Origin: Biomphalaria glabrata
Lineage: Eukaryota > Mollusca > Gastropoda > Planorbidae
DNA: 64,000 nt
Direction: 5' to 3'
Assembly: GCF_947242115.1 (NCBI RefSeq)
Contig: NC_074719.1
Span: 41,060,712 to 41,124,711 of the forward strand
Part shown: piece by piece, positions 1 to 11,179 of the stretch
Layout: each line of letters starts with the position of its first letter
Numbering within the stretch: position 1 is the stretch's first letter
Notes under the pieces: model-generated
The model's input: the letters and a program-made list of their open reading frames with translations, nothing else
Database searches by the model: none
Told to the model about the DNA's origin: nothing
Translations under genes and position numbers: made by a program

Positions 1-210
1 TCGGTCCGATGCTGGCCCTAATGGTTTAGTAACTGAAATATTAATTAGGGTTCAATTAGGGATAACCCTTATTGTGCCATTATCGGTCCAATGCTGGCCC
101 TAATGGTTTAGTAACTGATATTTATTAGGGCTCAATTAGGTATTATCATGCAAATACTGTCTCCGATGGTTCAGTCATTAAATTTTATTATGGCTTAATT
201 AGGAATAATC
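1..210. repeat. Tandem repeat of about 82 bp, cut by the window edge
   Basis: Two near-identical units start at 1 and 83 (TCGGTCCRATGCTGGCCC and what follows), and a more diverged third runs to about 210. The unit is AT-rich and has no open frame. The array probably continues to the left of the window. From 210 to 580 I see only AT-rich sequence, presumably downstream of the minus-strand gene ending at 667. Confidence 0.7.
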
Positions 211-583
211 TTTAATGTTTTTCAATACTGTAGTTTAAAACAAATTCATTAGTGATTTTTTGTTTATAATGCCCTTTTTGTTCAAATGCAGCTCAATTTT
301 TAACCTTTTACATAGGTCTACTTTCACACTGATGATTTAGATCTAGCAATAGAATTATTTGACATAATTGTTTGGAAATTATAATAATTGAATCAGTGCA
401 TGATTTCTTTATACATCTAGCTATAATGTCAACATATTTATAAAGTAATGGACAAGTTAAATTACATTTTTGGGTTTGAACACTATCAAACAATACAATT
501 TTTGGTAACGTACTATATAAGACTTGCATGCTCTGATCATTTATTCTTAAATCAAACTTACACAATTAACTTTTTTTTTATTT

Positions 584-589
584 TTTATT
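584..589 (-). terminator. Poly(A) signal AATAAA of the minus-strand microprotein gene
   Basis: AATAAA read on the minus strand, 78 bases past the stop codon at 667-669, followed by a further A-rich stretch. The spacing supports the exon at 667-734 as a real terminal exon. Confidence 0.5.
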
Positions 590-666
590 CATGGAATAAT
601 TAACCAACACAAAAGACAAATATAACAGCACAAACAAGATATCAAGACAGCATTTTCATTCAATTC

Positions 667-3600
667 TTAGCATTCTTTACAAGCTGACTTCAAGACTGGT
701 GGCAATAATTCATATTTTGACTTCCATGCAGCAGCTGGAACAAACAAACAAACAAATAAATATTATAGTCATGTAATAAAACTACCTTCAAGCTGTATTA
801 ATAATAAAAAGAATCTAACAATTAAACATCAGAAGACCTTACATTTATCTATGTGGACATACTATTTAACGGTTATATTTCCAGCCCTTGATGATAAACG
901 GTGCTCAAAAATTAGGTTGCTTCTAAAGCCTATTAAGCAACACAAAAATTAATGGTATTTCAAAATTTGGAGTTCAATCTTCTCTTTAAATTAAATGTTA
1001 TGAATTGGTGTCAGCAAATGTGGCACTGGTATTTGACTATGCTAAAAGTGCAATGGCAGACTAGATCGAGCTAGGCTTCAATTCATTCAATATTATATTT
1101 TGTCCAATTTATTTATATTAACTTTATCACAGGCTCTTACTAATACAACTATATTCTGTTGTAATTAGAGTTCTATGGTAATTTTAAAAATAAGTTGGCT
1201 GAAAAGTTATTCTAGAATTAAAATAAATAATTATCACAGTGAAACTTAAAAAAAACATAACAAAAAAAAAACAAACCACAACCAGCATATTTCAAAATTA
1301 GGATAGCATTTCTTTATTTACATTTAATAAATTCCATCCCATTAACAATTTACTTTCAGATTGCTGATCAGTAATCTAAAAGCAAAATTTAATTCTTACC
1401 TTCTTGAGCAGGCTTGCTTATGAAAAGATGAACAGCATCTGTACTGCATGCATAGGTTATTATTAACCTAAAAGATTAATGTCAACTTCCCCTAAAGAAA
1501 ATGTGGCGATCTGTTAAAAAAAAAAAAAATAAATAAATAAAAACATAAAAAATGTTTAAAGAATGCAAAAAAAAATAATATTACAATAGAGGCAAAACAC
1601 AAAATGTTTAAGGTAAGGTATACAAGAAGGATTGTTGCTATATAATGACATTAGGTCAAAAACAATTCTATGTAGGCCCTATTTTCATTGTATAAATGTT
1701 CATTATAATTTTTTATGCAAATTAATAATGAACTTAAATCTCAGTGAAATTACAAAAAGCTGAAGATATTGCTCTCGAACATTGTTTCACAAGATTAACA
1801 TTTATTTTACATTTTCTTTATTTAATCGATTTGATCTCATTAAAATTTTCATTTGGTTTGGGGGGATAGGGTGTCACTGATCAGTAATCTTAAAGAAAAA
1901 TTTATTCTTCGTACCTTTTTGAGCAGGCTTCCTCATGAAAAGATATTGAACAGCATCTGTAGTGCATACATAGACAATTCTTATTGTCAGCTGCCCTTAA
2001 AGAAAACTGGCATTCTAAAAAAAAAAAATAAATACAATTACAATAAAGACAAATCCTGAAATGTTTATGGTATGGTGTATAAGAAAAACTGTTGCTATAG
2101 CCTAATGATGAGACTCTGTATTTTTTCTTTAACAGTATCCACACAATGAAATTTTAAAAAGCCTAAGCCTTAGCTAAGCCTATAGAATGAATCCTAGATC
2201 AAATTGTAGAAAAATGTGTAATATAATAATTAGTATTAAGACCTCTAGATATTCTAGCTAGATCTAAATATAATCTAGATCTATGTCTAGTTTATAGATC
2301 TAGAATTTCTAGATCTGTATAGATCTATTTAATTCTATTACATAGAGCCTAGAGTCTTTAAAATTTACAAAAAATAAAATCTAACATATATTGAGTATTG
2401 GTGAATAAAGATGTAACGCTACCTGGACCTGGTTATGTGGTATGCACGATGGACTGTTTGGTCGCCTCATTGGTCTCTGCGTGGTCGTCTGGTTCATACC
2501 CTGCAACTGCCATCACTTCCCTAAGCTCCTTTGAGGTTTAGACTACCAAGTAGATATCTTCAACTCTGAAGGAACATTAAAAAAAAACAAAAAAAAAAAC
2601 AATGTCAATATAGGGCTATAGTCTATAGCAGCTATAGGGTTAGCCGTTAGTGGCGTTAGTCTATTATATATAGGCCCCTAATATAGATATACTATATATA
2701 TACATATTTTTCTAGACATATCTCAATATCTGATTTTAAAACCAATATAAACGTTTGATTTTATTTAGATTCTATTTGTATAAATTTAAACATTCTAAAC
2801 TCTAGACTAGATTTTCAAGATCTGGAGTGTAGGCCTAATATTGTACATTAGTCTCTACAAAGTAAATATCTATATTATAAGATTATAAGTCTATACTATA
2901 GGTCTATGACTATAACTAGTTACTCGATCTAGAATTATTTAATCTAAATGACCTATCGCCTATAGTATGAAAAAATTTAAGATTAGTCTGTATTAACAAT
3001 ATATTAATTAAATATTATTCTATATCTACTAAATTTTCTAATAACAACTAGATTTTAGAATCTAGACTATTCTAGACTATCTTTTATTAGATCTAGATCT
3101 AAGTTTACTAAGTCTTAGTATATCTTATAAGTCTAGGTCAATTTTTTCTAACCTCAAAATATTTGAATTAGAATAGAACTAAAATCTATATATGAGTATG
3201 AGTACTATGAGTATAATAATTATTATATTTATATACCAAAGTGTCCAAAGTCTAAGTATTAGTTTACAGTTACGTGACTAGATAGGCATATAGACTAGAT
3301 CTAATATTCTGCCCTAAAAGTTAAAAGGTAGTAGATTTAGATTTAAGATCTAGTAAGTCCTTAACTAAATCTAATTCTATGCTGCAGATGCATTAGCCAT
3401 TTCATGGCAGATTCTAGAATCTAGATCTATTCTAAATAGTAAATCTAGTCATAACGCATAAAAGTTAATCACTTAAGTCTAAGTCGTCTAGATCTAGATT
3501 TAATAGGTCTCAAGTCTAGATTAGATATAATATAGACCACTATATATTAATAATATTATATCGTACTAGATCTAGTAGCCTATTACTACTATTAGTAATT

Positions 3601-3869
3601 AGATCTAGATATTATAATAAAACTAGTCTAGAGAGATCTATAGAATCTCTAGATCTAGATTCTTAGCATTCTAGATTATCTAGATATATCTATAAATCTA
3701 TTCTAAGTCTAGACCTAATCTACTATCTAGATTAGATCTGTTAGTAGTGTTAGAGTACTTAGAGATTCGTCATCTGATGATGATCTGTACTTGTGATAGG
3801 CTTAAGACTTTAACTTATAAGTTACGACCATTCCAATTGAATTTCCATGGCTGCTGCCATTGCTGCCAT
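667..3869 (-). CDS. Possible 59-residue microprotein with a duplicated, interchangeable middle exon
   Basis: Not recognised. Terminal exon 667-734 has a strong acceptor (TTGTTTGTTCCAG), 22 codons ending SACKEC-stop and a nearby poly(A) signal. Two similar middle exons lie upstream: 1400-1467 (donor GTAAGA), reading LIITYACSTDAVHLFISKPA then QE, and 1915-1979 (donor GTACGA), reading IVYVCTTDAVQYLFMRKPA then QK. Both need two leftover bases on entry and leave one, so either joins the terminal exon in frame. A candidate first exon, 3826-3869 (MAAMAAAMEIQLEW, donor GTAACT), leaves exactly two bases. The middle exons differ by an in-frame codon while their flanks carry other indels, which hints at coding constraint. 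Other frames are also open over these short exons, and the first exon was chosen partly because its phase fits. The terminal exon is better supported than the rest. A 5' non-coding exon is possible near 3.9-4.1 kb. Confidence 0.4.
1340..2120. repeat. Tandem segmental duplication carrying a candidate exon
   Basis: The stretch from about 1340 to 1670 is repeated in diverged form at about 1840 to 2120. Shared landmarks include CTGATCAGTAATCT, GAGCAGGCTT, ACAGCATCTGTA and AATGTTTA with its flanks. The copies sit about 500 bases apart and each holds one copy of the candidate middle exon and its intron edges. Confidence 0.7.
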
Positions 3870-4075
3870 GAGTTGAAGAACATATGCATTGATATCAAGA
3901 AGTACAGCTCTTATAATTATTTATAATAGATCTATTATATTAATGAAAGTCTAGATTGACTAGACCTAGACTAGAGTGACTATAGCTCTATAACTTGTAG
4001 TATAACTAATAACTTAACAGATTTAGATCTATATAGATCTAGCTAGCTCTAATTTGATCCACGTGTGTACGCTCT
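2170..4075. repeat. CTAGATCT-rich AT tract with interspersed palindromes
   Basis: Dense in the words CTAGAT, AGATCT and TCTAGA, irregularly spaced rather than in strict tandem. It fills the presumed introns of the minus-strand gene. Similar tracts recur at about 54650-55370 and 61680-62110. Only the short candidate exon at 3826-3869 and one SINE interrupt it. Confidence 0.7.
2417..2590 (+). mobile_element. SINE family B copy
   Basis: tRNA-like head (ACCTGGTTATGTGG, then GGTTCATACCCTGC as a B-box-like sequence) followed by the family tail: GTTTAGACTA, then TATCTTCAACTCTGAAGGAA. The same order is seen at 22513-22665 (minus), 34578-34738 and 39957-40100. Confidence 0.7.
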
Positions 4076-5185
4076 AGAGTGAAGACTGAATAATCCAGTT
4101 TGTGCCGAATATCGCGAGCTTAAAAGAAATAAATGCTTCTTTTTCATTGGTCGAAAAAAATGTTAAAATGTATAAAACTTTTTCTTAAAATCTAAATCTA
4201 AAAAAAAAAAAAAAAAAAAAAAATATGTTCTCCTTTAACTTAAGATTCTATGTGTGATTAAATATTACTAGATATAGATATTTTTTTTTAGTGTGCACAT
4301 TAAAAAATCAGACACACACACACACACACACTATTTGATTACGAAAAGTCTGCATTGGGCCCATACGGGTAAAACTTCACTATTCCAGTTAGGGATTTCC
4401 CCAATAGAACCCTAATTAATTTTTTTAAAAAATCTTAATATTACTTACAAAAAGGATTCAAAGCAACATTTAGCTTTAAGACGATTAATACTACATTTTA
4501 AAACATCATAATATTGTTTTTTATGTTATAATAAAGATTTCATCATGTTGGTTCTGGCGTGATTGGGGAAATCCCACACCGGCACGAAAGCGGAAAGACG
4601 TTAACGGCCCAATAACTAAAATCCCACACCGATCCGTTAACGTTTTTATAGGGGCGATTGTAAGTAGGTCAATCTACCCAATGAAACCTTATTACCCCAC
4701 ACCGCGCCAGAATGGTTTCGATGGGGCTTTGTTTATAGGGAAAGGTAGGGTCATTTAGGGCAGACAGACCGTCTATGTGATAGACGCTCCGCACTCAATG
4801 AGTTAACATGTATTAGTTATTTAGAAGGCTGTATTGTCGTTTAGAAAATAGTATTTTAAATGTTTTCACTTGTTCAATTATAAAAGTAAAATACAATCGC
4901 TCTATAAATAATTTTAAAATGGGTATCTGGCTAATAAAATTTATTTTTAAAATTGTATTTAAAACCTTAGTTAAATATGATTTCCAATACGTTCGCGCGG
5001 ATTAAATTTAGACAAGTCAAAACGCTAATTTGATAGGGGGGAAAGGGGAATATTTTACATGCACCACATAAAAACTATTACACTTATCTTGCCCAACAAT
5101 AAGCTGAACAGAATCCTGCCACAGACACTGCATGCTTGCAAAACAAACATCCACATACACGACACTAGGAAAAAACAGACATCGC
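4076..5185. other. Intergenic DNA with an inverted repeat
   Basis: No gene seen. GGGATTTCCCCAAT near 4393 is matched in reverse complement by ATTGGGGAAATCCC near 4562, with related copies of ATCCCACACCG at about 4572, 4621 and 4695. This may be a decayed inverted-repeat element of about 350 bp. A poly(A) run (4200-4223) and an (AC)n run (4313-4331) are also present. Confidence 0.4.
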
Positions 5186-7075
5186 ACCATTTAGTTGTAG
5201 TTTTAGATGTAGCTTTAGTTGTGTAGATGTAGTTTTAGATTTAGTATAATTTTTATAGTTGTAGTTTTAGATTTAGTTGTAGTTTTAGATTTAGTATAAT
5301 TTTTATAGTTTTAGATTTAGTTGTAGTTTTAGATTTAGTATAATTTTTATAGTTGTAGTTTTAGATTTAGTTGTAGTTTTAGATTTAGTATAATTTTTAT
5401 AGTTGTAGTTTTAGATTTAGTTGTAGTTTTAGATTTAGTATAATTTTTATAGTTTTAGATTTAGTTGTAGTTTTAGATTTAGTATAATTTTTATAGTTGT
5501 AGTTTTAGATTTAGTTGTAGTTTTAGATTTAGTATAATTTTTATATTTGTAGTTTTAGATTTAGTATAATTTTTATATTTGTAGTTTTAGATTTAGTTGT
5601 AGTTTTAGATTTAGTTGTAGTTTCTTAGTTCTAGTTTTAGCTTTAGTTGTAGTTTTATAGCTTTAGTTGTAGTTTTGTAGCTTTAGTTGTAGATATAGTT
5701 TTAGTTTAAGTTTTAGATTAGATTTAGTTATAGTTTTGTAGCTTTAGTTGTAGATATAGTTTTAGTTTAAGTTTTAGATTAGATTTAGTTATAGTTTTGT
5801 AGCTTTAGTTGTAGTTTTGTAGATTTAGTTAAAGTTTTGTAGATTTAGTTATATTGGTAGTTTTGTAGATTTAGTGGTAGTTTTGTAGATTTAGTTGTAG
5901 TATTGTAGATTTAGTTGTAGTATTGTAGCTTTAGTTGTAGTTTTGTAGCTTTAGTCGTAGTTTTGTAGCTTTACTTGTAGTTTTGTAGCTTTAGTTGTAG
6001 TTTTGTAGATTTAGTTGTAGTTATGTAGATTTAGTTGTTGTTTTGTAGATTTCGTTGTAGTTTTGTAGATTTAGTTGTAGTTTTGTAGCTTTAGTTGTAG
6101 TTTTGTAGCTTTAGTTGTAGTTTTGTAGATTTAGTTGTAGTATTGTAGCTTTAGTTGTAGTTTTGTAGCTTTAGTTGTAGTTTTGTAGCTTTAGTTGTAG
6201 TTCTGTAGATTTAGTTGTTGTTTTGTAGATTTCGTTGTAGTTTTGTAGATTTAGTTGTAGTTTTGTAGCTTTAGTTGTAGTTCTGTAGATTTAGTTGTAG
6301 TTTTGTAGATTTCGTTGTAGTTTTGTAGATTTAGTTGTAGTTTTGTAGCTTTAGTTGTAGTTTTGTAGCGTTAGTTGTAGTTTTGTAGCTTTAGTTGTAG
6401 TTTTGTAGCTTTAGTTGTAGTTTTGTAGCTTTAGTTGTAGTTTTGTTGCTTTAGATGTAGTTTTGTAGCTTTAGATGTAGTTTTGTAGCTTTAGTTGTAG
6501 TTTTGTAGATTTAGTTGTAGTTTTGTAGATTTAGTTGTAGTTTTGTATGTAGATTTAGTTGTAGTTTTGTAGATTTAGTTGTAGTTTTGTATGTAGATTT
6601 AGTTGTAGTTCTGTAGATTTAGTTGTTGTTTTGTAGATTTAGTTGTTGTTTTGTAGATTTCGTTGTAGTTTTGTAGATTTAATTGTAGTTTTGTAGCTTT
6701 AGTTGTAGTTTTGTAGATTTAGTTATAGTGGTAGTTTTGTAGCTTTAGTTGTAGTTTTGTAGATTTAGTTGTAGTTTTGTAGCTTTAGTTGTAGTTTTGT
6801 AGATTTAGTTGTAGTTTTGTAGCTTTAGTTGTAGTTTTGTAGCTTTAGTTGTAGTGGTAGTTTTGTAGCTTTAGTTGTAGTTGTACTTTTAGATTTAGTT
6901 GTAGTGTTAGATTGTAATTTAGTTGTAATTTCAGATTTAGTTGTAGTTTTAGATTTAGTTGTAGTTTCAGATTTAGTTGTAGTTTTAGATTTAGTTGTAG
7001 TTTTTTAGTTGTAGTTTTGTAACTTTAGTTGTAGTTTTGTAACTTTAGTATTAGTTTTGTAGCTTAGTTATAATT
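5186..7075. repeat. 1.9-kb minisatellite, about 20-bp units rich in TTTAGTTGTAG
   Basis: From about 5840 the unit is 20 bp, TTTGTAG[A/C]TTTAGTTGTAG plus one T, kept in strict register for long stretches. From 5186 to 5600 a longer composite unit alternates TTGTAGTTTTAGATTTAG with AGTATAATTTTTATAG. The plus strand is T/G/A-rich with almost no C. A smaller detached patch lies at about 7225-7365. The frequent TAG makes most frames closed. Confidence 0.9.
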
Positions 7076-7368
7076 ACCATTGTAGTTTTGTTGTAGTAAT
7101 TGTAAGTGTAGTTGTAGTAATACTTTTCAATACGCGCACGCATCACATGACACTAAGTTCTTCTCGTGGCTCATCTAAAGACAGTGGCGTCACTAGTGCT
7201 GTAGTAGTACTTTTGTATTTGTACTCTTATCGTTGTAGTTTTAGTTGTAGTTTTGTAGTTTTAGTTTTAGTTGTAGTTTAGTAGTTGTAGTTATTTAGTT
7301 GTAGTTTTGTAGATTTAGTTCTAGTTTTGTAGTTTTAGATGTAGTTTTGTAGTTTTAGATTTAGTTGT

Positions 7369-7640
7369 ATATTAACCAATGACTTAAATTCTGCCAAGTC
7401 ACTGGTTTTCCTGGCTAGCTCAGGCAACCCATTCCATGCTCTAATAGCATGGGCTTGCCAGGATTTTTTTGGAAAGGGGGGTGTGAATTTTTAGACCCGA
7501 TCTCTATAACTGACTCCTAAAATCTGTCTTAGCCATCTTTGTTGAGCTACATTTAGTGTTTTTCGATTTCGGTAGATGACTATTTACTGCAGTTTATTAA
7601 TGGAGCCCTGCCACTGGTAAAAATGTGTAACCTCTCTTCA
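7369..7640 (-). mobile_element. LINE fragment of the group with (TTATC)n tails
   Basis: Reverse complement of the C-terminal coding part seen more fully at 40295-40726: the segment ATTAACCAATGACTTAAATT through CCATTCCATGCTCTAATAGC encodes RAWNGLPELARKTSDLAEF on the minus strand. It is truncated and diverged beyond about 7460. The rest to 7640 is probably a second decayed LINE piece. Confidence 0.6.
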
Positions 7641-7689
7641 ATACGCTCTTGGAATTAAGTGACTGTAGTTTGCTTTAGATTTTATATCG

Positions 7690-8610
7690 AAAAGAGAAGT
7701 TTTATCGTCAAAATCTTCTGTTGGGGGTTTTCCACCTCAAAATGCTCTGTAGGGGGATCTTAGACTCAAAACCATCTGGAGGGGTTTTAAACTTAAAAAA
7801 AAAGCCATCTGTAGAAGAGGGGTTTAAACTCAAAACCCCGGATTGGCTTGGCTACGCGCAAATAATTTCAGTGTGTAATTATCTTTTTTTTTATATTGAA
7901 GATGTATTTTTAGCACCAAACCCCTCGGCAACGCTCATAGCATTTTGAGTGCGTAATTTGCTTTTTTTCTTACACTTAAGATGTACTTTTTATTTTTTTA
8001 AACTCAAAACCCCTTTGACTACGCTCATAGATTTTAGAGTGAGTAGTTTTCTTTTATTTATATTGAAGAGGTACTTTTTAGCTCCAAACTCCACTGGAGG
8101 GGAGTTTAAACTCAAAACCCCTTAGACTACACTCATAACATTTTTAATGTATAATTTGCTTTGTTTTTATTATTAAAGAGGTATTTTTTACCTTCAAACC
8201 CCGCTGAAGTGGGGTTTAAACTCAAAACTAAGTCAAAACCTATTTAGCTACGCTCATAACATTTTGAGTGCGTAATTAGCTTTTATTACATTAAAGAGAG
8301 GGTTTATCGTAAATTTTGGACGGGGTTTTAAAATCAAAACCTTCCTTAACTGTGCTCTTGGATTTAGGGGATTTTCGTTTGCATTTTTTTTTGTTTTATA
8401 GAAGAGGGGGAGTTAACTGCAAAAACCCCAGGTAGGGGGTTTAAAACTTAAAACCCGTGGTAGGGGGTTTTAAACTCAAAACCCCTGGTAGGGGTTTTTA
8501 ACTCGAACCCCCCTGGTAGGGGTTTTTAAACTCGAACCCCCCTGGTAGGGGGTTTTAAACTCGAACCCCCCTGGTAGGGGGTTTTAAACTCAAAACCCCT
8601 TTGGTTGTGC
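7690..8610. repeat. Diverged tandem repeat with GGGGTTTTAAACTC units
   Basis: Up to about 8340, units of very roughly 100-170 bp share a G-rich start, TTTAAACTCAAAACCCC, then TACGCTCATAGCATTTTGAG and GCGTAATTTGCTTTT. From 8430 to 8600 a homogenised 28-30-bp unit takes over: ACCCCTGGTAGGGGGTTTT then AAACTC. Each unit can pair GGGGTTTT with AAAACCCC. No convincing coding sequence. Confidence 0.75.
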
Positions 8611-9529
8611 TGGGTGCAAGTGATGGTTTAGTATTAAAATCTCACCTAAAATAAACAAAATCAAAGCAAAAAATCAGTCACTAATTTCCGACTCCCTCCC
8701 CCTTGCTACGCCCATGACTCTCCACTAGTTTATTTTGAATGTTGTCTACTAGTTATCTTCTACCTTTTATCTGCTACTACTTTCTTAAATTCAAATATAG
8801 AATCTGGTTCTATACACATTCTACTTCTGGTATAATCCCCCATGCAACGCAACACTAACATTCCCATACCTTGATAATACTTTATCATAAGTTTGAACCC
8901 ACATTTCCAGATATGCACAAAGACTAAAACCGGATTTACACTTAATAAGGCCCTAAGATATTTGAGGTGTCTCGCCCCTTTTAGTATGAAGCAGGTAATT
9001 TAAAAAAAAATGTATGTTGTTTTCAGAAAACATTCCTGTAACTATTAACGTGGAACCCTTAAGTACGTGGAGGCTCCTAAACTAAAGAGTATGTTGCATA
9101 TAGGACTATCCAACAGTGACAGAGACTCAATTTTCATAGACGTACTTCCTAAATTCTGTTCATAATACGAACTAGTAAAATCTTCCCGGACGAGCTTTTA
9201 TTTGTGAGATTATTATCTTAAGTAGTGAAACATTTACTATATTGATAAATGTTTTCTATGCTAATCTAAATGTAAGTAAAATCTAATTATAGAATGTCCA
9301 TGCAAGACACTAGGAGGTGAAGATGGTGAAAGCATTAAAACCTGCCCACATTTAAAAGGTAACACTTTCAAACTTGTTTATTAGTGGTGTTACTTCCTAG
9401 TTCAGACCTGATGCAGAGCTCAATCATCGTGATTGCAGTCCAGAGCGCATCCTTCACAACTGGCAGCCATCCTTCTTTATTCTTTCTTTCTAGTTGTTAT
9501 ATTAACTGACACTTTCAAAGTCAAAAGAT
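8611..9529. other. Intergenic, nothing firm seen
   Basis: Unique-looking AT-rich DNA. The stretch around 9405-9480 resembles a degraded minus-strand SINE B head (CAGTCCAGAGCGCATCC), but it is too short to call. No open frame with splice or start support. Confidence 0.4.
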
Positions 9530-9835
9530 GAAAGATGGACAAAAGGTGGAATGTGGTAAAAAGTGGTAAAATTTGGAATGTGGTAAAATTTGGAGTGTGG
9601 TAAAAAGTTGAAATGTGTTTGAATAAAATGGAATATAGTTAAAAAATTGGAGTGTGATAAAAATCGTGGTAAAAAGTTGGAATGTGGTTAAAAGTTGCAG
9701 TGTGGTAAAAATGTAATTTACATTATCGTAAAAAGTTGCAGTGTGGTAAAAAGTATTGAAAAGTTGGTATGTGATAAAATGTTGGAATGTTATAAAACTT
9801 TGGAGTGTGGTTAAAATTTGAAATTTCCTGAAAAG
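9530..9835. repeat. Minisatellite of GGAATGTGGTAAAAAGT-like units
   Basis: Irregular units of about 15-24 bp built from GGAATGTGGTAAAA and AGTTGCAGTGTGGTAAAA. The minus strand reads as one long open frame of Thr/Phe/Gln-rich residues because the units lack stops there. I regard that as a repeat artefact. Confidence 0.8.
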
Positions 9836-10071
9836 CATAATGGCCATATTGTTTTCTGTTTTTGTTTTTTCAATAACACATGAAATTTAGTTTACTTTAG
9901 TTTTTGAACATATAGAAGGGGTGGATTTAAAAAAAATGTATTTTTATAACCCCGCCATGCACACCACCATCCTAGACAGTGCAGAAGGTGGGCACTATTA
10001 GTAACTATTCTAGGAAGGATATTGACATTGGAGAGAAGAGAGAACGATTTCCGCCCAAGTCTAAATCCGAG

Positions 10072-11157
10072 ATGAAGATGCTGTGCTCAAGGCAAATGTC
10101 CTATGTGCTTGTCATGTTTCCATGTAAATAAACATCTAAGTCTCGTTGAGTCGTCTCCCTTCAGTTATTGCAGTATGTTTTTTTGTTATGTTTCTTTTCT
10201 TTAAATTAAAAATTTTATAGATGGAAAGAATATAAAGATATACTTATGTGTCTATATTGTTGTATTACATTTTCTATAACAGGTGAGCATGAAAATCAAG
10301 TATCAGACAGCCAAGATCTTAGCAAATATTTGGACAACTGTGTCAAGAATCCTGGCCATACACATTTTATACCTATCAAAAAACTAACACTGAAACATCT
10401 ACCAGAAGGCCATCGTGATGAGGAACTGTGTGGGTTTATTAGAGCGGCATCAGATCTCACAGTCTGTGTTAATGTCACCATGACTAGTCTACAGAGACCC
10501 GAGTTCTGGCCTGACACCGAAGTTCCATACTTCCTGTACACGATGAGGGCAAGTCCACACTTGAGGACAGGAAGTGGCTGGATTAAGGAGGTATTCGAGC
10601 ACAGGGACACCACCTGCCCGTGTGATCAATGCAGACAGTCTGGTCAACCCAACAAGATTTGGTGGGACATTCACGTGGAAACGGCCACCAATCTAATTTT
10701 TGACGAAACCGAGGCGAGCAAAAGTTCCATACGATTGTTTTATGACAGAGAGTACAGTCCCTTGAGTGTTCTCAGCAACTCTATTAGAGTCTACAACGCT
10801 GATTTTGAGACAGATTGGTGCACCTTGTCTTGCACTACTTGTGACAGAGGTGTCAGCAGCAAGCTGAAGAAAATGAGGGAAACCTACGTTTCTGATAGAA
10901 ATAGAATTCGTAACAGATACACTGAGACGAGAGATGTGGACAAGCTTATGTTCATAGTGTCCCACCCTCACGGTGGCTCCAAACAGGTCTGTGTCGGGCG
11001 CTGGACGAAGAAATACAAGAGGGGTGATCTCAATATGTTTACATACACCACAAGTACATGTCCAGGGAGCAGTGGCGCCCCAGTATTTTGTTTAGGATTC
11101 GGTAGGATGCTTCACTGCGGCACTTTGGTGTCTGGCCTTGGTTATAGCAGTTTTTAG
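10072..11157 (+). CDS. Trypsin-like peptidase-fold protein, His to Asn at the catalytic position
   Basis: The main exon, 10283-11157, starts after the acceptor TTTCTATAACAG and runs to the stop. A candidate first exon, 10072-10123 (MKMLCSRQMSYVLVMFP, donor GTAAAT), leaves one base, the phase the main exon needs; it gives about 308 residues. Unspliced, an ATG at 10246 also opens the frame. Numbering from that ATG: the Ser loop is CPGSSGAPV (residues 272-280, nucleophile about S276), the Asp candidate is in ETDWC (D190), and a conserved-looking block IVSHPHGGSKQVCVGRW spans 237-253. At the expected TA-x-H site the residues are TATN (N149), so the fold seems present but the triad incomplete. This may be a pseudoprotease. 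I recall similar uncharacterised, often multicopy trypsin-like proteins in gastropods. No signal peptide is obvious. The first exon is the weakest part of the model. Confidence 0.8.
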
Positions 11158-11173
11158 ACTTAAATCTCATTTC

Positions 11174-11179
11174 AATAAA
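11174..11179 (+). terminator. Poly(A) signal AATAAA of the protease-like gene
   Basis: AATAAA 16 bases after the stop codon at 11155-11157. Close but usable spacing; a later site is possible. Confidence 0.45.

Noticed and set aside
5186-7075. CRISPR-like array
   Set aside because: Units are contiguous with no unique spacers, and the DNA is animal nuclear sequence.
9521-9847. Minus-strand open frame rich in Thr, Phe and Gln
   Set aside because: It coincides with a minisatellite and has no start, splice or signal support.
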